Positions 1 to 8,266 of a stretch of DNA of 38,131 bases are shown here, in pieces. Under the pieces are notes generated by a model. That model saw nothing but the letters and a program-made list of their open reading frames with translations. It had not been told where the DNA came from and did no database searches. The position numbers and the translations under genes are program-made. The number at the start of each line of letters is the position of its first letter. The stretch's first letter is position 1. Source of the DNA: an uncultured Prevotellaceae bacterium (GTDB lineage: Bacteria > Bacteroidota > Bacteroidia > Bacteroidales > Bacteroidaceae); contig CACZBS010000033.1 of assembly GCA_902779455.1 (NCBI GenBank), positions 1 through 38,131 on the forward strand, in the 5' to 3' direction.

Positions 1-52
1 TCCGTCGAGGCTATGGAAGATAGAATTATATAAAGGTATAAAACATAAAGGT

Positions 53-730
53 ATGATGAAGAGATATAAAGATGCGAAAAACCTGTTCGACAATGAGGAG
101 GAACAGGTCGCAAAGGAAATGATGGCAGCAGCTGGTACGACTCATAATGAGAACGTGCCAGCTCCTGCCGGGAGTGAATCAACGCTTAGTGCTGACTATC
201 TGGAGAAGATTCTGCAGATACAGCGGAACTTTAGCAGTCAGCAAGAGCAGAGTGAAAAAAAAGTGAGAAGCCTAAATGGACTGGTGAGGCGTTTGGAAGG
301 CAGCAAGGATATAAAAGTAAGTCTTTCTGAAGATGACAAGAATATGTTGTCTGCCCTTCCTGTAACCATCAACAAGCATGTTGCCACTACGGTAGGGCAG
401 GCAGGGCAGAAGGTGAAAGAGGATATAGATAAGCACACTGAATCCACTATGAACTCTATCACTAAAGCATGTGATACCAAGTCAGAGGAAGTCATGAGGG
501 TGCTTAACAACGGCAAGGGTATCTATCTTTCTTGGTGGAACTTCTGGATAATGATTATCATGACCATTGCCAGTACATCCTATGCCACCTATGCAGCCGC
601 AGGGCATTGCCTTTGGGATCAGCTATGGGAGCGTCTGTGGGTACCATTCCTTTTCCTCGTACTTATCTGTGGCGGTACTGCTCTCATCTTTTGGCTCAAC
701 TATAGGGAATATAAAATGCCGAAGTTCTGA
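53..730 (+). CDS. coiled-coil membrane protein of unknown function
   Basis: I do not recognise this 225-residue protein. The first ~165 residues are hydrophilic, charged and helix-prone (stretches rich in Glu, Lys and Gln, with a likely coiled coil around residues 45-90). Two hydrophobic segments follow at about 160-182 (WWNFWIMIIMTIAS) and 193-214 (VPFLFLVLICGG), so the bulk should lie on one side of the inner membrane. There is no signal peptide. The start has two adjacent ATG codons and either could be used. Ten sense codons ending in TAA at 31-33 may be the tail of an upstream gene cut by the window edge. Proteins with this layout are common in Bacteroidales integrative and mobilizable elements, and the repeat doublet just downstream fits that. 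This placement is inference; the function is unknown. Confidence 0.6.
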   Translation: MMKRYKDAKNLFDNEEEQVAKEMMAAAGTTHNENVPAPAGSESTLSADYLEKILQIQRNFSSQQEQSEKKVRSLNGLVRRLEGSKDIKVSLSEDDKNMLSALPVTINKHVATTVGQAGQKVKEDIDKHTESTMNSITKACDTKSEEVMRVLNNGKGIYLSWWNFWIMIIMTIASTSYATYAAAGHCLWDQLWERLWVPFLFLVLICGGTALIFWLNYREYKMPKF

Positions 731-756
731 TAATCCCTGGGTTTCTTTTATATCCC

Positions 757-779
757 AAATTGGCGTATTTTTGGCGTGA
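757..779 (-). repeat. 11-bp tandem doublet, att/arm-site-like
   Basis: Read on the minus strand this is TCACGCCAAAA followed directly by ATACGCCAATT, two 11-bp units sharing ACGCCAA. It closely matches the doublet at 17538-17559, in the opposite orientation, and follows the same design as those at 37850 and 38069. I infer a tyrosine-recombinase arm or attachment site. Confidence 0.45.
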
Positions 780-789
780 TACAATTTGT

Positions 790-1227
790 TATGAGTGACT
801 ATCAAAATGTTTTTGCTGTTGTCAATTTCTATTCTACCAAGCCTGCCTAATACGCTCTGCCCAAGAAGGAGAGGCGCTTTCTAGTTGCGCACGACAGATG
901 CCCGCACATTATTCAAGTCTAACCCACCGAAATTTACGTTCTTCAAGTTGATGATTGTACCGACACTCATATCCCCGTTGGCATCCATATACCTCAGACT
1001 ACCCACCACGTCATTTGCATTCAAGTAGCCGTTTTTATTATAAACGTTGCCTCTACCATCGAAATGGTCACGTCGCTGGGACCAGTGTCGAAAACAAAGT
1101 GCAAGGGCAAGCCATTGATGTCGAATTTCACCTTACAAACACCACTCTCCTTTGTAAAAGGAACTTCCGTAGTAACCATCTCACTTTCTGAAGAGCCCGA
1201 CTTTTTTAAAATTTTGAGTATTCTCAC
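790..1227 (-). pseudogene. retropepsin-like aspartic protease, frameshifted and nonsense-broken
   Basis: The minus strand encodes a clan AA (retropepsin-like) protease: a TEVPFTK strand, NGLPLHFVFDTG with the catalytic Asp, then, after a frame change near 1030, NGYLNANDVVGSLRYMDANG, GTIINLKNVNFGGLDLNNV and, past a TAG at about 887-889, APLLLGQSVLGRLGRIEIDN. Loss of one A in an A-run near 1030 explains the frameshift, and a CAG-to-TAG change explains the stop. The residue after DTG is Pro, where the family usually has Ala or Ser. The N-terminal signal or membrane segment is missing: the frame begins at a GTG overlapping the stop of the regulator gene. The open frame has no proper stop and runs on into neighbouring DNA near 780. 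It is almost certainly non-functional. Confidence 0.7.
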
Positions 1228-3080
1228 ACCGTCTTGCTGAAATTGGTGGGCGCCGCGCCGAACATAGCCCGGAAACAGCGGCTGAAATAGCTGACAGACG
1301 AGAAGCCCGTGGCATAACTCACCTCGGTGACGGTCATGCGGCCCTCGCGCAGCAGCTCAGCGGCCCGGCGCAGACGGATGGTGCGGATGAACTCGGTAGG
1401 TTTCTGGCCAGTGGCCGACTGTATCTTCCGGTAGAAAGTCATGCGGCTCATGCAGAGGTCGCTGGCCAGTTGTTCAACGCTGTAGCCGTCGTCGCCGAGA
1501 TGGGCTTCAACCTGCGCAATGGCTTGCTGCAGCCACGGGGTCTCGCTCTCAGGCAGAGGCGTGTCGCTGCCGTTGCTCTCAGAGCTTTCTGTGGCAGGAC
1601 CATCCACTCCCCTCTCCATGCGAGATGGGGCAGGTGAGAGGCTCTTCATTGAAGCAAGGAACCGCTCGCGCTGGCGGTGCAGCTGCCAGATGTATGCTAC
1701 GAGAGCAGTAAGAACCAGCATGAGCACACCCAGCAGGCACCATACCCACAGCGGCATGCGCTCCTCCACCTCAGCCTCGGGCTGGCTCCAGCGGCTGCCG
1801 GGCTGTGTCTCCTCGAGCTCGATGCTGTAGACGCCGTCCTCCTCGCGGCTCTGCTGCCTCAGTGTGCGGCGCACGGGGTCGTAGAGGCGGATGTAGCGGT
1901 CGCTGACCAGCAGAAGGCGCCCAAGACTGTCGACGTCAAGCTGAGTGACTCCGTCGCCAAATTCGTTCGAGGCGTACTCGTCGGTTGCCAGCTGTCCGTC
2001 CTTATAGGTCATCAGGGTGCCGAAGATGGTGGCGAGCCACAAGGTGCCGTCGGCGGTGAAGGCCATTGCCGAGACGTCCTTCGTGTCGGCCAGTGCCACC
2101 TCTTCGCTGCCCTGATTCATGTGCCGGATGTCTCTGCCGGTGCTGAACCAGAGGTCGCCTGACTGGCTGACGGCCAATGCCGTCGGTCGTGCTGAAAGAT
2201 GATAAGCTGCGCTTACGGAGTCGGCAACAGCCCTCGTGAGTACGGCTCCCTTATACCAGGCTTGCGGCTTGGAGTGGCAAAGTGCATAGCAGTTGCCCAG
2301 TCCGTCGGCCACCAGCAAGCGGCCCTGCAGGTCGGTGCTGACACGGCTCATGCAGATGCTGTCGCTGGGCACGGTTTGTTCGATGGTGCCGTCGGCAGGC
2401 TGATAGCGTACCACGCCCCTGCCAATGGTGCCGATGAGCAGGTCTCCGCCCGTGGCGTCGTCGCTGATGTCGGTCGGCGCTGCATCTACTGGCCATGGTG
2501 CATCGACAAACTTGCCGCCGTCGAACTTGAGTAGCCCCCCATTCCACTGCGAGGCCCACATTTGTTGATGGCAGTCCTCATGCAACCTGTTAATATATTT
2601 GTCACCGGCGGCATACGTGTTCAGCAACCGCCCGCCGCTGTCATATTCATAAATCTTCTTGTTGGCCGTCAGCCACCAGTGCCCGTCGGAAGAAACGACG
2701 ATGTCATCCACCCGCTTGTCATCGACCTCTGCCAATCGGCTGATGCCGTAGTCCTGCTTGTTCAGGAGGTATGCCCCATGAAAAGAGCCAATGATGATTT
2801 TTTGTCCTGCCTCGGCCAAACAGGCAATATCATTACCACCCAGCAGGTCAGGGTGGTCAGCGTCGCTGCGGAACACCAGTACCTGCCGCCCGTCGTCGCG
2901 ACAGAGTCCGCCGCCCTCGGTGGCATACCATAGGAATCCTTCCGAATCCTGCATCACGTGCAATATCCGCTCAGCCGACAGTTGTTCGCGGTTGGGCAGC
3001 GAGAGCCTTTGTCTCTCCTGTGCCTCACCGACACGTGGCAGCAGGAATAGAAACAACAACAAAAGTATATGGCACTTCAT
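1224..3080 (-). CDS. membrane-bound beta-propeller AraC-family regulator
   Basis: This 618-residue protein starts with a signal peptide (MKCHILLLLFLFLLPRVGEA). About 400 residues of repeated propeller blades follow, with motifs such as GFLWYATEGGGL, QMWASQWNGGLLKF, GDLWFSTG and GTLWLATIFG, giving roughly eight or nine blades. A single membrane helix lies at ~445-467 (WVWCLLGVLMLVLTALVAYIW), and an AraC helix-turn-helix at ~525-618 (MSRMTFYRKI, TGFSSVSYFSRCFRAMFG). It resembles a hybrid two-component sensor with the second propeller, Y_Y_Y domain, histidine kinase and receiver all absent, so the periplasmic sensor is coupled directly to the DNA-binding domain, closer to SusR in plan. It is divergent from the galactan genes and most likely senses an arabinogalactan oligosaccharide and activates them. 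The DNA-binding domain would have to act from the membrane. Confidence 0.85.
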   Translation of the reverse strand: MKCHILLLLFLFLLPRVGEAQERQRLSLPNREQLSAERILHVMQDSEGFLWYATEGGGLCRDDGRQVLVFRSDADHPDLLGGNDIACLAEAGQKIIIGSFHGAYLLNKQDYGISRLAEVDDKRVDDIVVSSDGHWWLTANKKIYEYDSGGRLLNTYAAGDKYINRLHEDCHQQMWASQWNGGLLKFDGGKFVDAPWPVDAAPTDISDDATGGDLLIGTIGRGVVRYQPADGTIEQTVPSDSICMSRVSTDLQGRLLVADGLGNCYALCHSKPQAWYKGAVLTRAVADSVSAAYHLSARPTALAVSQSGDLWFSTGRDIRHMNQGSEEVALADTKDVSAMAFTADGTLWLATIFGTLMTYKDGQLATDEYASNEFGDGVTQLDVDSLGRLLLVSDRYIRLYDPVRRTLRQQSREEDGVYSIELEETQPGSRWSQPEAEVEERMPLWVWCLLGVLMLVLTALVAYIWQLHRQRERFLASMKSLSPAPSRMERGVDGPATESSESNGSDTPLPESETPWLQQAIAQVEAHLGDDGYSVEQLASDLCMSRMTFYRKIQSATGQKPTEFIRTIRLRRAAELLREGRMTVTEVSYATGFSSVSYFSRCFRAMFGAAPTNFSKTV

Positions 3081-3106
3081 CTTTGTTCAGTTCTTTAATA
3101 GCGGCA

Positions 3107-3135
3107 CAAAGATACACATTTTCGCTGAAAGCCAA
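3107..3135 (-). promoter_or_regulatory. promoter of the propeller-AraC regulator
   Basis: The minus strand has TATCTTTG at 3107-3114, a good Bacteroidetes -7 element, with TTGG at 3132-3135 across a 17-bp spacer. The start codon is about 25 bp downstream. Confidence 0.6.
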
Positions 3136-3232
3136 GTCTATGCAACAGCCTTTTAAGACTTTTTCGTACCTATACATCATACTTCTTCCTTTAAAAGTTA
3201 CATAAGTGCAATGTTTTGGGATAATAGTTCAA

Positions 3233-3261
3233 TTGGAAACTACCGTTTCTCCGTACCTTTG
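3233..3261 (+). promoter_or_regulatory. promoter of the galactan-utilisation genes
   Basis: TACCTTTG at 3254-3261 is a clear -7 element. A weak TTGG lies at 3233-3236 with 17 bp between. The leader to the first gene is about 80 nt and begins with an inverted repeat, CTGTT-TT-AACAG, at 3265-3276. The weak -33 element fits dependence on an activator, presumably the divergent regulator. Confidence 0.6.
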
Positions 3262-3347
3262 CAGCTGTTTTAACAGGCTACTGGAAATCATTTGAGAAGA
3301 ACGAATACCGAGACCCTTTTTGACAGATTTTACAACGAGAACCGATT

Positions 3348-5213
3348 ATGAGGAAACAGCTTTTATTGATGTTAACGATGGCGTGGGCAGCCATGAGCGT
3401 CGAGGCCATCACAGTGACTGACACTATTTTCAACCGCTCTGCTCACGAGGACTTTGCCTTCGGTGCCGACGTGAGTTTCGTGCCGCAGATGGAGAGCTGG
3501 GGCACGAAGTGGCTCGACAAGGACGGTAAGCAGAAGGACATCCTGCAAATCCTGAAAGAGCAAGGCATCAACAACATCCGTCTGCGCGTCTGGACGGTAG
3601 GCAGCGGGGCAAGCAGCAAGCAGGAGGTGGTGGCTATGTGCAAGCGTGCCAAGGCCAAGGGGCTGGGTGTGATGATTGACTTCCACTACAGCGACACGTG
3701 GGCCGATCCGGGCAGCCAGACCATCCCCTCGGCTTGGACCGACCATAGCGTGGAGGCTCTGGCGAAGCATGTCTACGACCACACCTACGATGTGCTCGCG
3801 GCCATCAAGGCGGCTGGCGTCGTCCCCAAATGGGTGCAGGTGGGCAACGAGACGAAGCGCGGCATGCTCTACCCCGTGGGGCAGACCAACAAAGGCGGAA
3901 GCGTGGCCTTCGCCAAGTTCGTGCTCAACGGATACAATGCTGTGAAGGCTGTCGACTCTACGATGCAGGTCATCGTACACCTGCCCGACGGACACGACAA
4001 CTCACTCTATCGCGGCATCTTCGACGGTCTGAAGAAGAACGGCGCGAAGTGGGACATCATCGGACTCTCGGCCTATCCGCGATGGTCGCACTTAGACGGC
4101 CCGACGATGATCACGAAGGTGATGGCCAACATCAACGACCTGAAGAACCGCTACGGCAAACCCTGCATGGTGGTCGAGACGGGCCACTACCCCCGCGAGG
4201 CCGTCGCTGGCAACCAATACCTCGTGGGCGTGATGGACCGCATGATAAAGAATGGCGACCTGGGCTGCTTCTACTGGGAGCCGGAGTCGATGGGCGGCTA
4301 CGACATGGGTGCCTGGGATGAGGCCACCCGCAAGCCCACCGTCATGATGGATGCCTTCCTCGGCGTGAAGCATACGGAGGTGTCGTGGCTGATGAAGGCG
4401 GCAATAGCCTCGCCGAAACAGGAGCAGGCCTTAGAGCCGGGCCAACTGGAGCTGCAGGCACGTGTGCAGCACCAGCGCAAGAGTCGCATCCAGTCGGTGG
4501 AGTTCCATTTCGACAAGACTACGGCAGGAACCTACAGAGTGGAAAACCTGGCCAATATGGGAACGACGGCCGTCATTCCTTTCACTGTGAACGATGCCGC
4601 TATCGGGGTGCATACCGTCTGGGCGAAAGCTACTGACACGTCGAAATACACACAAACCACCGACACCGTGACATTCTTTGTGGGCCAGTCGTCGCTCTTT
4701 GACGGCGGCATAGTGGAGAACGCCGACCAAAAGGGCGGCATCGCGAGCTGGGGCGTAGCTTTCGAAGAGGCGGGCAAGTATCGGCTGACATTCAAATACA
4801 CCAGTACCACACTCCGCGGAACAACAATTCATATTGACAGCGACAGCATCGGCAGGAGCTTTTTCATGAAAAACACCGATGCCTACCAAACGTTCGACGT
4901 CGGAATAGACCAGCCGGGCTACCATACGCTCCAACTCAAGGCAACTGGCGTCAACGGTCTGCCCTCCATCACCGCATTGCGCATATTCCCGCTGGAAGGG
5001 CAGGCCCTGCCCTCGCACAACGAACATACGGGCATCAGTGACCGGCAAAACGCCGTCGGCGATGGAATGGTGGATGTCTATAGCCTCTCAGGTGTGTTCG
5101 TCCGTAGCATGCCCCAGTCGCTACTGAGCTTCCCGCTGGGCAACAGACAGTCAGCAGTCGTCGCTTTGCCAAATAGCACAGGGCGGACGCCATACATCGT
5201 GCGAAAACGATAA
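3348..5213 (+). CDS. GH53 endo-beta-1,4-galactanase with C-terminal binding module
   Basis: This secreted enzyme cuts beta-1,4-galactan, the backbone of type I arabinogalactan and of rhamnogalacturonan I side chains. A signal peptide covers residues 1-20. The GH53 barrel spans ~35-345, with the hallmark IRLRVW, DFHYSDTWADP, acid/base Glu168 in WVQVGNET, nucleophile Glu277 in VVETGHYP, and FYWEPE. After ~370 come two beta-sandwich stretches; the second (~445-555, with the hydrophobic pattern GKYRLTFKY...YHTLQLKATG) looks like a CBM6/35-type module. The last ~50 residues (VDVYSLSGVFV...TPYIVRKR) resemble a diverged C-terminal sorting tail. It is the first gene of the run and its stop lies 40 bp before the AraC-domain gene. 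Its length of 621 residues is about 250 more than a bare GH53. The GH53 call is secure; the accessory modules are less certain. Confidence 0.92.
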   Translation: MRKQLLLMLTMAWAAMSVEAITVTDTIFNRSAHEDFAFGADVSFVPQMESWGTKWLDKDGKQKDILQILKEQGINNIRLRVWTVGSGASSKQEVVAMCKRAKAKGLGVMIDFHYSDTWADPGSQTIPSAWTDHSVEALAKHVYDHTYDVLAAIKAAGVVPKWVQVGNETKRGMLYPVGQTNKGGSVAFAKFVLNGYNAVKAVDSTMQVIVHLPDGHDNSLYRGIFDGLKKNGAKWDIIGLSAYPRWSHLDGPTMITKVMANINDLKNRYGKPCMVVETGHYPREAVAGNQYLVGVMDRMIKNGDLGCFYWEPESMGGYDMGAWDEATRKPTVMMDAFLGVKHTEVSWLMKAAIASPKQEQALEPGQLELQARVQHQRKSRIQSVEFHFDKTTAGTYRVENLANMGTTAVIPFTVNDAAIGVHTVWAKATDTSKYTQTTDTVTFFVGQSSLFDGGIVENADQKGGIASWGVAFEEAGKYRLTFKYTSTTLRGTTIHIDSDSIGRSFFMKNTDAYQTFDVGIDQPGYHTLQLKATGVNGLPSITALRIFPLEGQALPSHNEHTGISDRQNAVGDGMVDVYSLSGVFVRSMPQSLLSFPLGNRQSAVVALPNSTGRTPYIVRKR

Positions 5214-5253
5214 TAACGCAAGTGAAAGTGCAAGTAACCCAAAAAGTAGCAAA

Positions 5254-5865
5254 ATGACGCATATCAACTACACGCTGGCCGACCGGCAGTTCCTCGCCGA
5301 GGTCACTGCCTATATTGAGCGGTATGCCTCGAAACAGGTCATCACCCTGGCCATGATTGGCGACAGCCTCCAGATGAGCCATGACGCTATCCACCACAAG
5401 ATCAGGCTCCTGACAGGTCTCTCCGGCAGCGAGTATATCCTCAAGGTGCGTCTCCAGCACAGCCTTCACCAAATGCTTCACGAACACCGCAATGTGTCAG
5501 AGGCAGCCAGCGAAAACGGCTTCAAAGACGTATCCTATTTCCGTAACTGTTTCAAGGACGAGTTTGGCATGACACCTGCGGAATACTTAGACAGACAGCA
5601 GCATAGAGGCATCACGAATCTAAAGAAAACAATAAAGACGATGAAACAGAGATTGATTGCAATGTTGCTGTCGCTACCGCTGGCAGTGTCAGTCGTTCAG
5701 GCACAGCCTATTACGGCAGGGCATCCGCCAATGCAAAGGCTATGGGCCACAGGCACCCTACAACGAGTAGACCGGCATCACTATGATTCTCGACAACAAG
5801 TGCGAGCCACGAAAGCATCACGACCTCGAACTGATGCAGATGAGCCGCAGCATTTGGTAAATTAA
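5254..5865 (+). CDS. stand-alone AraC DNA-binding domain, run-on with a signal-peptide remnant
   Basis: Residues ~8-115 form a complete AraC helix-turn-helix domain (LAMIGDSLQMSHDAIHHKI, SGSEYILKVRLQHSL, ASENGFKDVSYFRNCFKDEFG). There is no sensor, receiver or ligand domain. The sequence looks like the C-terminal end of a hybrid two-component regulator. The same frame stays open upstream of the ATG and reads as a Ser/Asn/Lys-rich linker, so this may be a decapitated regulator. No stop follows the domain. Instead the frame enters, at codon 130, a second ATG followed by a perfect signal peptide (MKQRLIAMLLSLPLAV) and ~50 residues of low plausibility. It may still make a DNA-binding protein that competes with or supports the main regulator, but the C-terminal ~75 residues look accidental. 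Confidence 0.6.
   Translation: MTHINYTLADRQFLAEVTAYIERYASKQVITLAMIGDSLQMSHDAIHHKIRLLTGLSGSEYILKVRLQHSLHQMLHEHRNVSEAASENGFKDVSYFRNCFKDEFGMTPAEYLDRQQHRGITNLKKTIKTMKQRLIAMLLSLPLAVSVVQAQPITAGHPPMQRLWATGTLQRVDRHHYDSRQQVRATKASRPRTDADEPQHLVN
5641..5865 (+). pseudogene. orphan signal peptide and remnant of a lost secreted enzyme gene
   Basis: An ATG at 5641 begins a signal peptide whose first 16 codons give the same residues as the second GH53 gene at 10803, with only a few silent changes and then a 3-nt indel. Downstream of the QAQ cleavage site the frame has no recognisable domain and ends at 5865. Other frames also hold short plausible stretches broken by stops. I read it as what remains of a deleted paralogous secreted gene whose 5' end was duplicated with, or shares ancestry with, the GH53 gene. 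Confidence 0.55.
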
Positions 5866-5871
5866 AACTTA

Positions 5872-8226
5872 TTGAAGATGACAAGGATTTCTATTTTCAC
5901 ACTAATCTTGCTGACGCTGACAGCCCTCAGCATGAAGAGTCAGACTGTCCTGGAACCAATGGAGCAGGTGGTGGAGCGCGGACTGCAGCGAGCCACTATC
6001 CAGTCGTTCCTGTTAGCCAATGCACTCAAAGAAAGAAAAGATGCCCTGCCAAGGACGTTTGAGAAAGGAGCGGTGCAGACCATCCGCTACGACCATTGGG
6101 TGTCGGGGTTCTTTCCGGGTGTGCTTTGGATGCTGTATGAAAACACTGGCAATCAGCAGTTGCGCCAGTATGCCGAGATGTACACCGACCGCGTGGAGCC
6201 CGCCAAGCGGGTGACGAATACCCACGACCTGGGCTTCATGCTATACTGCAGCTTTGGGCAGGGCTACCGGCTGACCGGCAACAGGCACTATCTCGATGTC
6301 ATCAAGGAAGGCACGCAGAGCCTGCTTACCCGCTGGAACGACCGTCTGGGGGTCATCAAGTCGTGGGAATCGGGGCCGAAGTGGCAATATCCCGTCATCA
6401 TCGACAACATGATGAACCTGGAAATGCTCTGCTTCATGACCCGCGAGACGGGCGACCGCCACTACGAGCGCATAGCCGAGCGTCATGCCAACACAACGAT
6501 GAAGAACCACTTCCGCGAGGACTATTCCACGTTCCACGTCGTCAGCTACGACACCATCACCGGCCAGCCCCATGCCAAGAACACCCATCAGGGCTACGCT
6601 GACGGCAGCTCGTGGTCGAGAGGTCAGGCGTGGGGACTTTACGGCTACACGATGATGTATCGCGAGACGCTGAACCCCCGCTATCTGCGTCAGGCGCAGC
6701 AAATCGGCAAGTTCCTGATGAACCATCCTCGACTGCCTGAGGACAAGGTGCCCTATTGGGACTATGATGCGCCCGACATACCCAATGCCAAGCGCGACGC
6801 TTCGGCGGCAGCCATCATGGCCTCGGCACTCATCGAGCTGAGCCAGCTCGACCCTTCGGAGCTGGCACCTCAGTGGCTTGCGCTGGCCAAGAAGCAACTG
6901 CGCACGCTCTCGGCCCCAGAGTATCTGGCCAAGGAAGGCGAGCAGGGCGGCTTCATCATCAAGCACGGCGTAGGATTCCATCGCGCCGGTGCCGAGGTGG
7001 ACGTTCCGCTGACCTACGGCGACTATTATTACGTGGAGGCACTGATGCGCATGAAGCAGCTGCTGGCCAAGCCCACAGGCATGGACGACCGCCGCTTATG
7101 GGTGGAGACACTCGACCGCATTGCCCGTCCTGTGCTGGAGAATCTGGCTGCCGGGACGCTGAAGCAGAACATGCCTTTCGAGTCACTCTCAAGCGAGCCG
7201 CTGCGCCGCGAGGTGTCCTACCTGGAGGCTGTGGGGCGCACCATTTGCGGCATCGCCCCATGGCTGGAACTGGGTCCCGATGACACAGAGGAGGGACGGT
7301 TGCGCGCGCAATATATAAATATGGTGGTGAAGGGGCTGAAGAACGGCGTCAACCCGCAGTCGCCCGACCACCTGATGTTCGACCGCCGCCACTCGCAGCC
7401 CCTCGTCGATGCGGCGTTCCTGGCCGAGGGCATCCTGCGTGCCCCTACGCAGATATGGGGCCGGCTCGACCAACAGACCCGCGACTGGCTTGTGAGTGAA
7501 TGGAAGACGTCGCGAGGCATCAAGCCCTACGAGTGCAACTGGCTGCTCTTCGCCTCCATTGTAGAGTGCGCTCTGCTGGAGTTTACGGGCGAGTGCGACA
7601 TGCAGCGGCTGATGTATGGCGTGAACCGCTTCCGCAACGAGTGGTACAAGGGCGATGGATGGTATGGCGACGGCCCCGACTTCCACCTCGACTACTATAA
7701 CTCGCTGGTCATCCATCCCATGTTCACCGAGACGCTGCAGGTGCTGAAGAAGCACGGTCTGGACGGAGCCGACTTCCTGCCGACGCAGACCGAGCGTCAC
7801 GCTCGGTTGGCTGCCCAACTGGAGCGCATGATTTCGCCCGAGGGCACTTATCCCGTCACGGGCCGCAGCATCGTTTATCGCTTCGGCTCGTTCCACGCCC
7901 TGGCCGATGCCGCCCTGCTGCACATCCTGCCGGCCAGCGTCAGTCCGGCCCAGGTGCGCTGCGGCCTGACGGCTGTCATCCGGCACCAGCTTTCACAGCC
8001 TCGCACCTTCGACCCTGACGGCTGGCTCCGCATTGGCTATACCGGCAGTCAGATTCGCATGTCGGAGGACTACATCAACACCGGCAGCCTCTACCTCTGC
8101 ACCGCCGCCCTGCTACCCCTCGGCCTGCCCGCCGCCGACCCATTCTGGGCCGCTCCCGCCCGCGACTGGACGGCCAAGAAAGCCTGGAACGGCGAGGACG
8201 TGGGAGCCGATCACGCCATACGATGA
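5872..8226 (+). CDS. GH88 unsaturated glucuronyl hydrolase fused to GH154 (DUF2264)
   Basis: A signal peptide (residues 1-23) is followed by a GH88 alpha/alpha-barrel at ~28-400. The motifs include WVSGFFPGVLW, NTHDLGF with Asp119, VIIDNMMNLE with Asp178 (the catalytic Asp pair of the family), YADGSSWSRGQAWGLYGY and DASAAAIMASAL. Residues ~408-784 form a complete DUF2264 domain, the family named GH154, in which a beta-glucuronidase acting on arabinogalactan has been reported. Both halves are full length, so this is a true bifunctional fusion, not a read-through. GH88 removes 4,5-unsaturated uronic acids left by lyases; the GH154 half should remove intact glucuronic acid. One polypeptide could therefore clear both forms of the acidic caps of arabinogalactan. 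It lies 40 bp before the GH2 gene. GH105 is an alternative for the first half, but the motifs favour GH88. Confidence 0.87.
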   Translation: MKMTRISIFTLILLTLTALSMKSQTVLEPMEQVVERGLQRATIQSFLLANALKERKDALPRTFEKGAVQTIRYDHWVSGFFPGVLWMLYENTGNQQLRQYAEMYTDRVEPAKRVTNTHDLGFMLYCSFGQGYRLTGNRHYLDVIKEGTQSLLTRWNDRLGVIKSWESGPKWQYPVIIDNMMNLEMLCFMTRETGDRHYERIAERHANTTMKNHFREDYSTFHVVSYDTITGQPHAKNTHQGYADGSSWSRGQAWGLYGYTMMYRETLNPRYLRQAQQIGKFLMNHPRLPEDKVPYWDYDAPDIPNAKRDASAAAIMASALIELSQLDPSELAPQWLALAKKQLRTLSAPEYLAKEGEQGGFIIKHGVGFHRAGAEVDVPLTYGDYYYVEALMRMKQLLAKPTGMDDRRLWVETLDRIARPVLENLAAGTLKQNMPFESLSSEPLRREVSYLEAVGRTICGIAPWLELGPDDTEEGRLRAQYINMVVKGLKNGVNPQSPDHLMFDRRHSQPLVDAAFLAEGILRAPTQIWGRLDQQTRDWLVSEWKTSRGIKPYECNWLLFASIVECALLEFTGECDMQRLMYGVNRFRNEWYKGDGWYGDGPDFHLDYYNSLVIHPMFTETLQVLKKHGLDGADFLPTQTERHARLAAQLERMISPEGTYPVTGRSIVYRFGSFHALADAALLHILPASVSPAQVRCGLTAVIRHQLSQPRTFDPDGWLRIGYTGSQIRMSEDYINTGSLYLCTAALLPLGLPAADPFWAAPARDWTAKKAWNGEDVGADHAIR

Positions 8227-8266
8227 AAAGTTAAGATATGCTGAACACCTAAAACGATAACGACAG

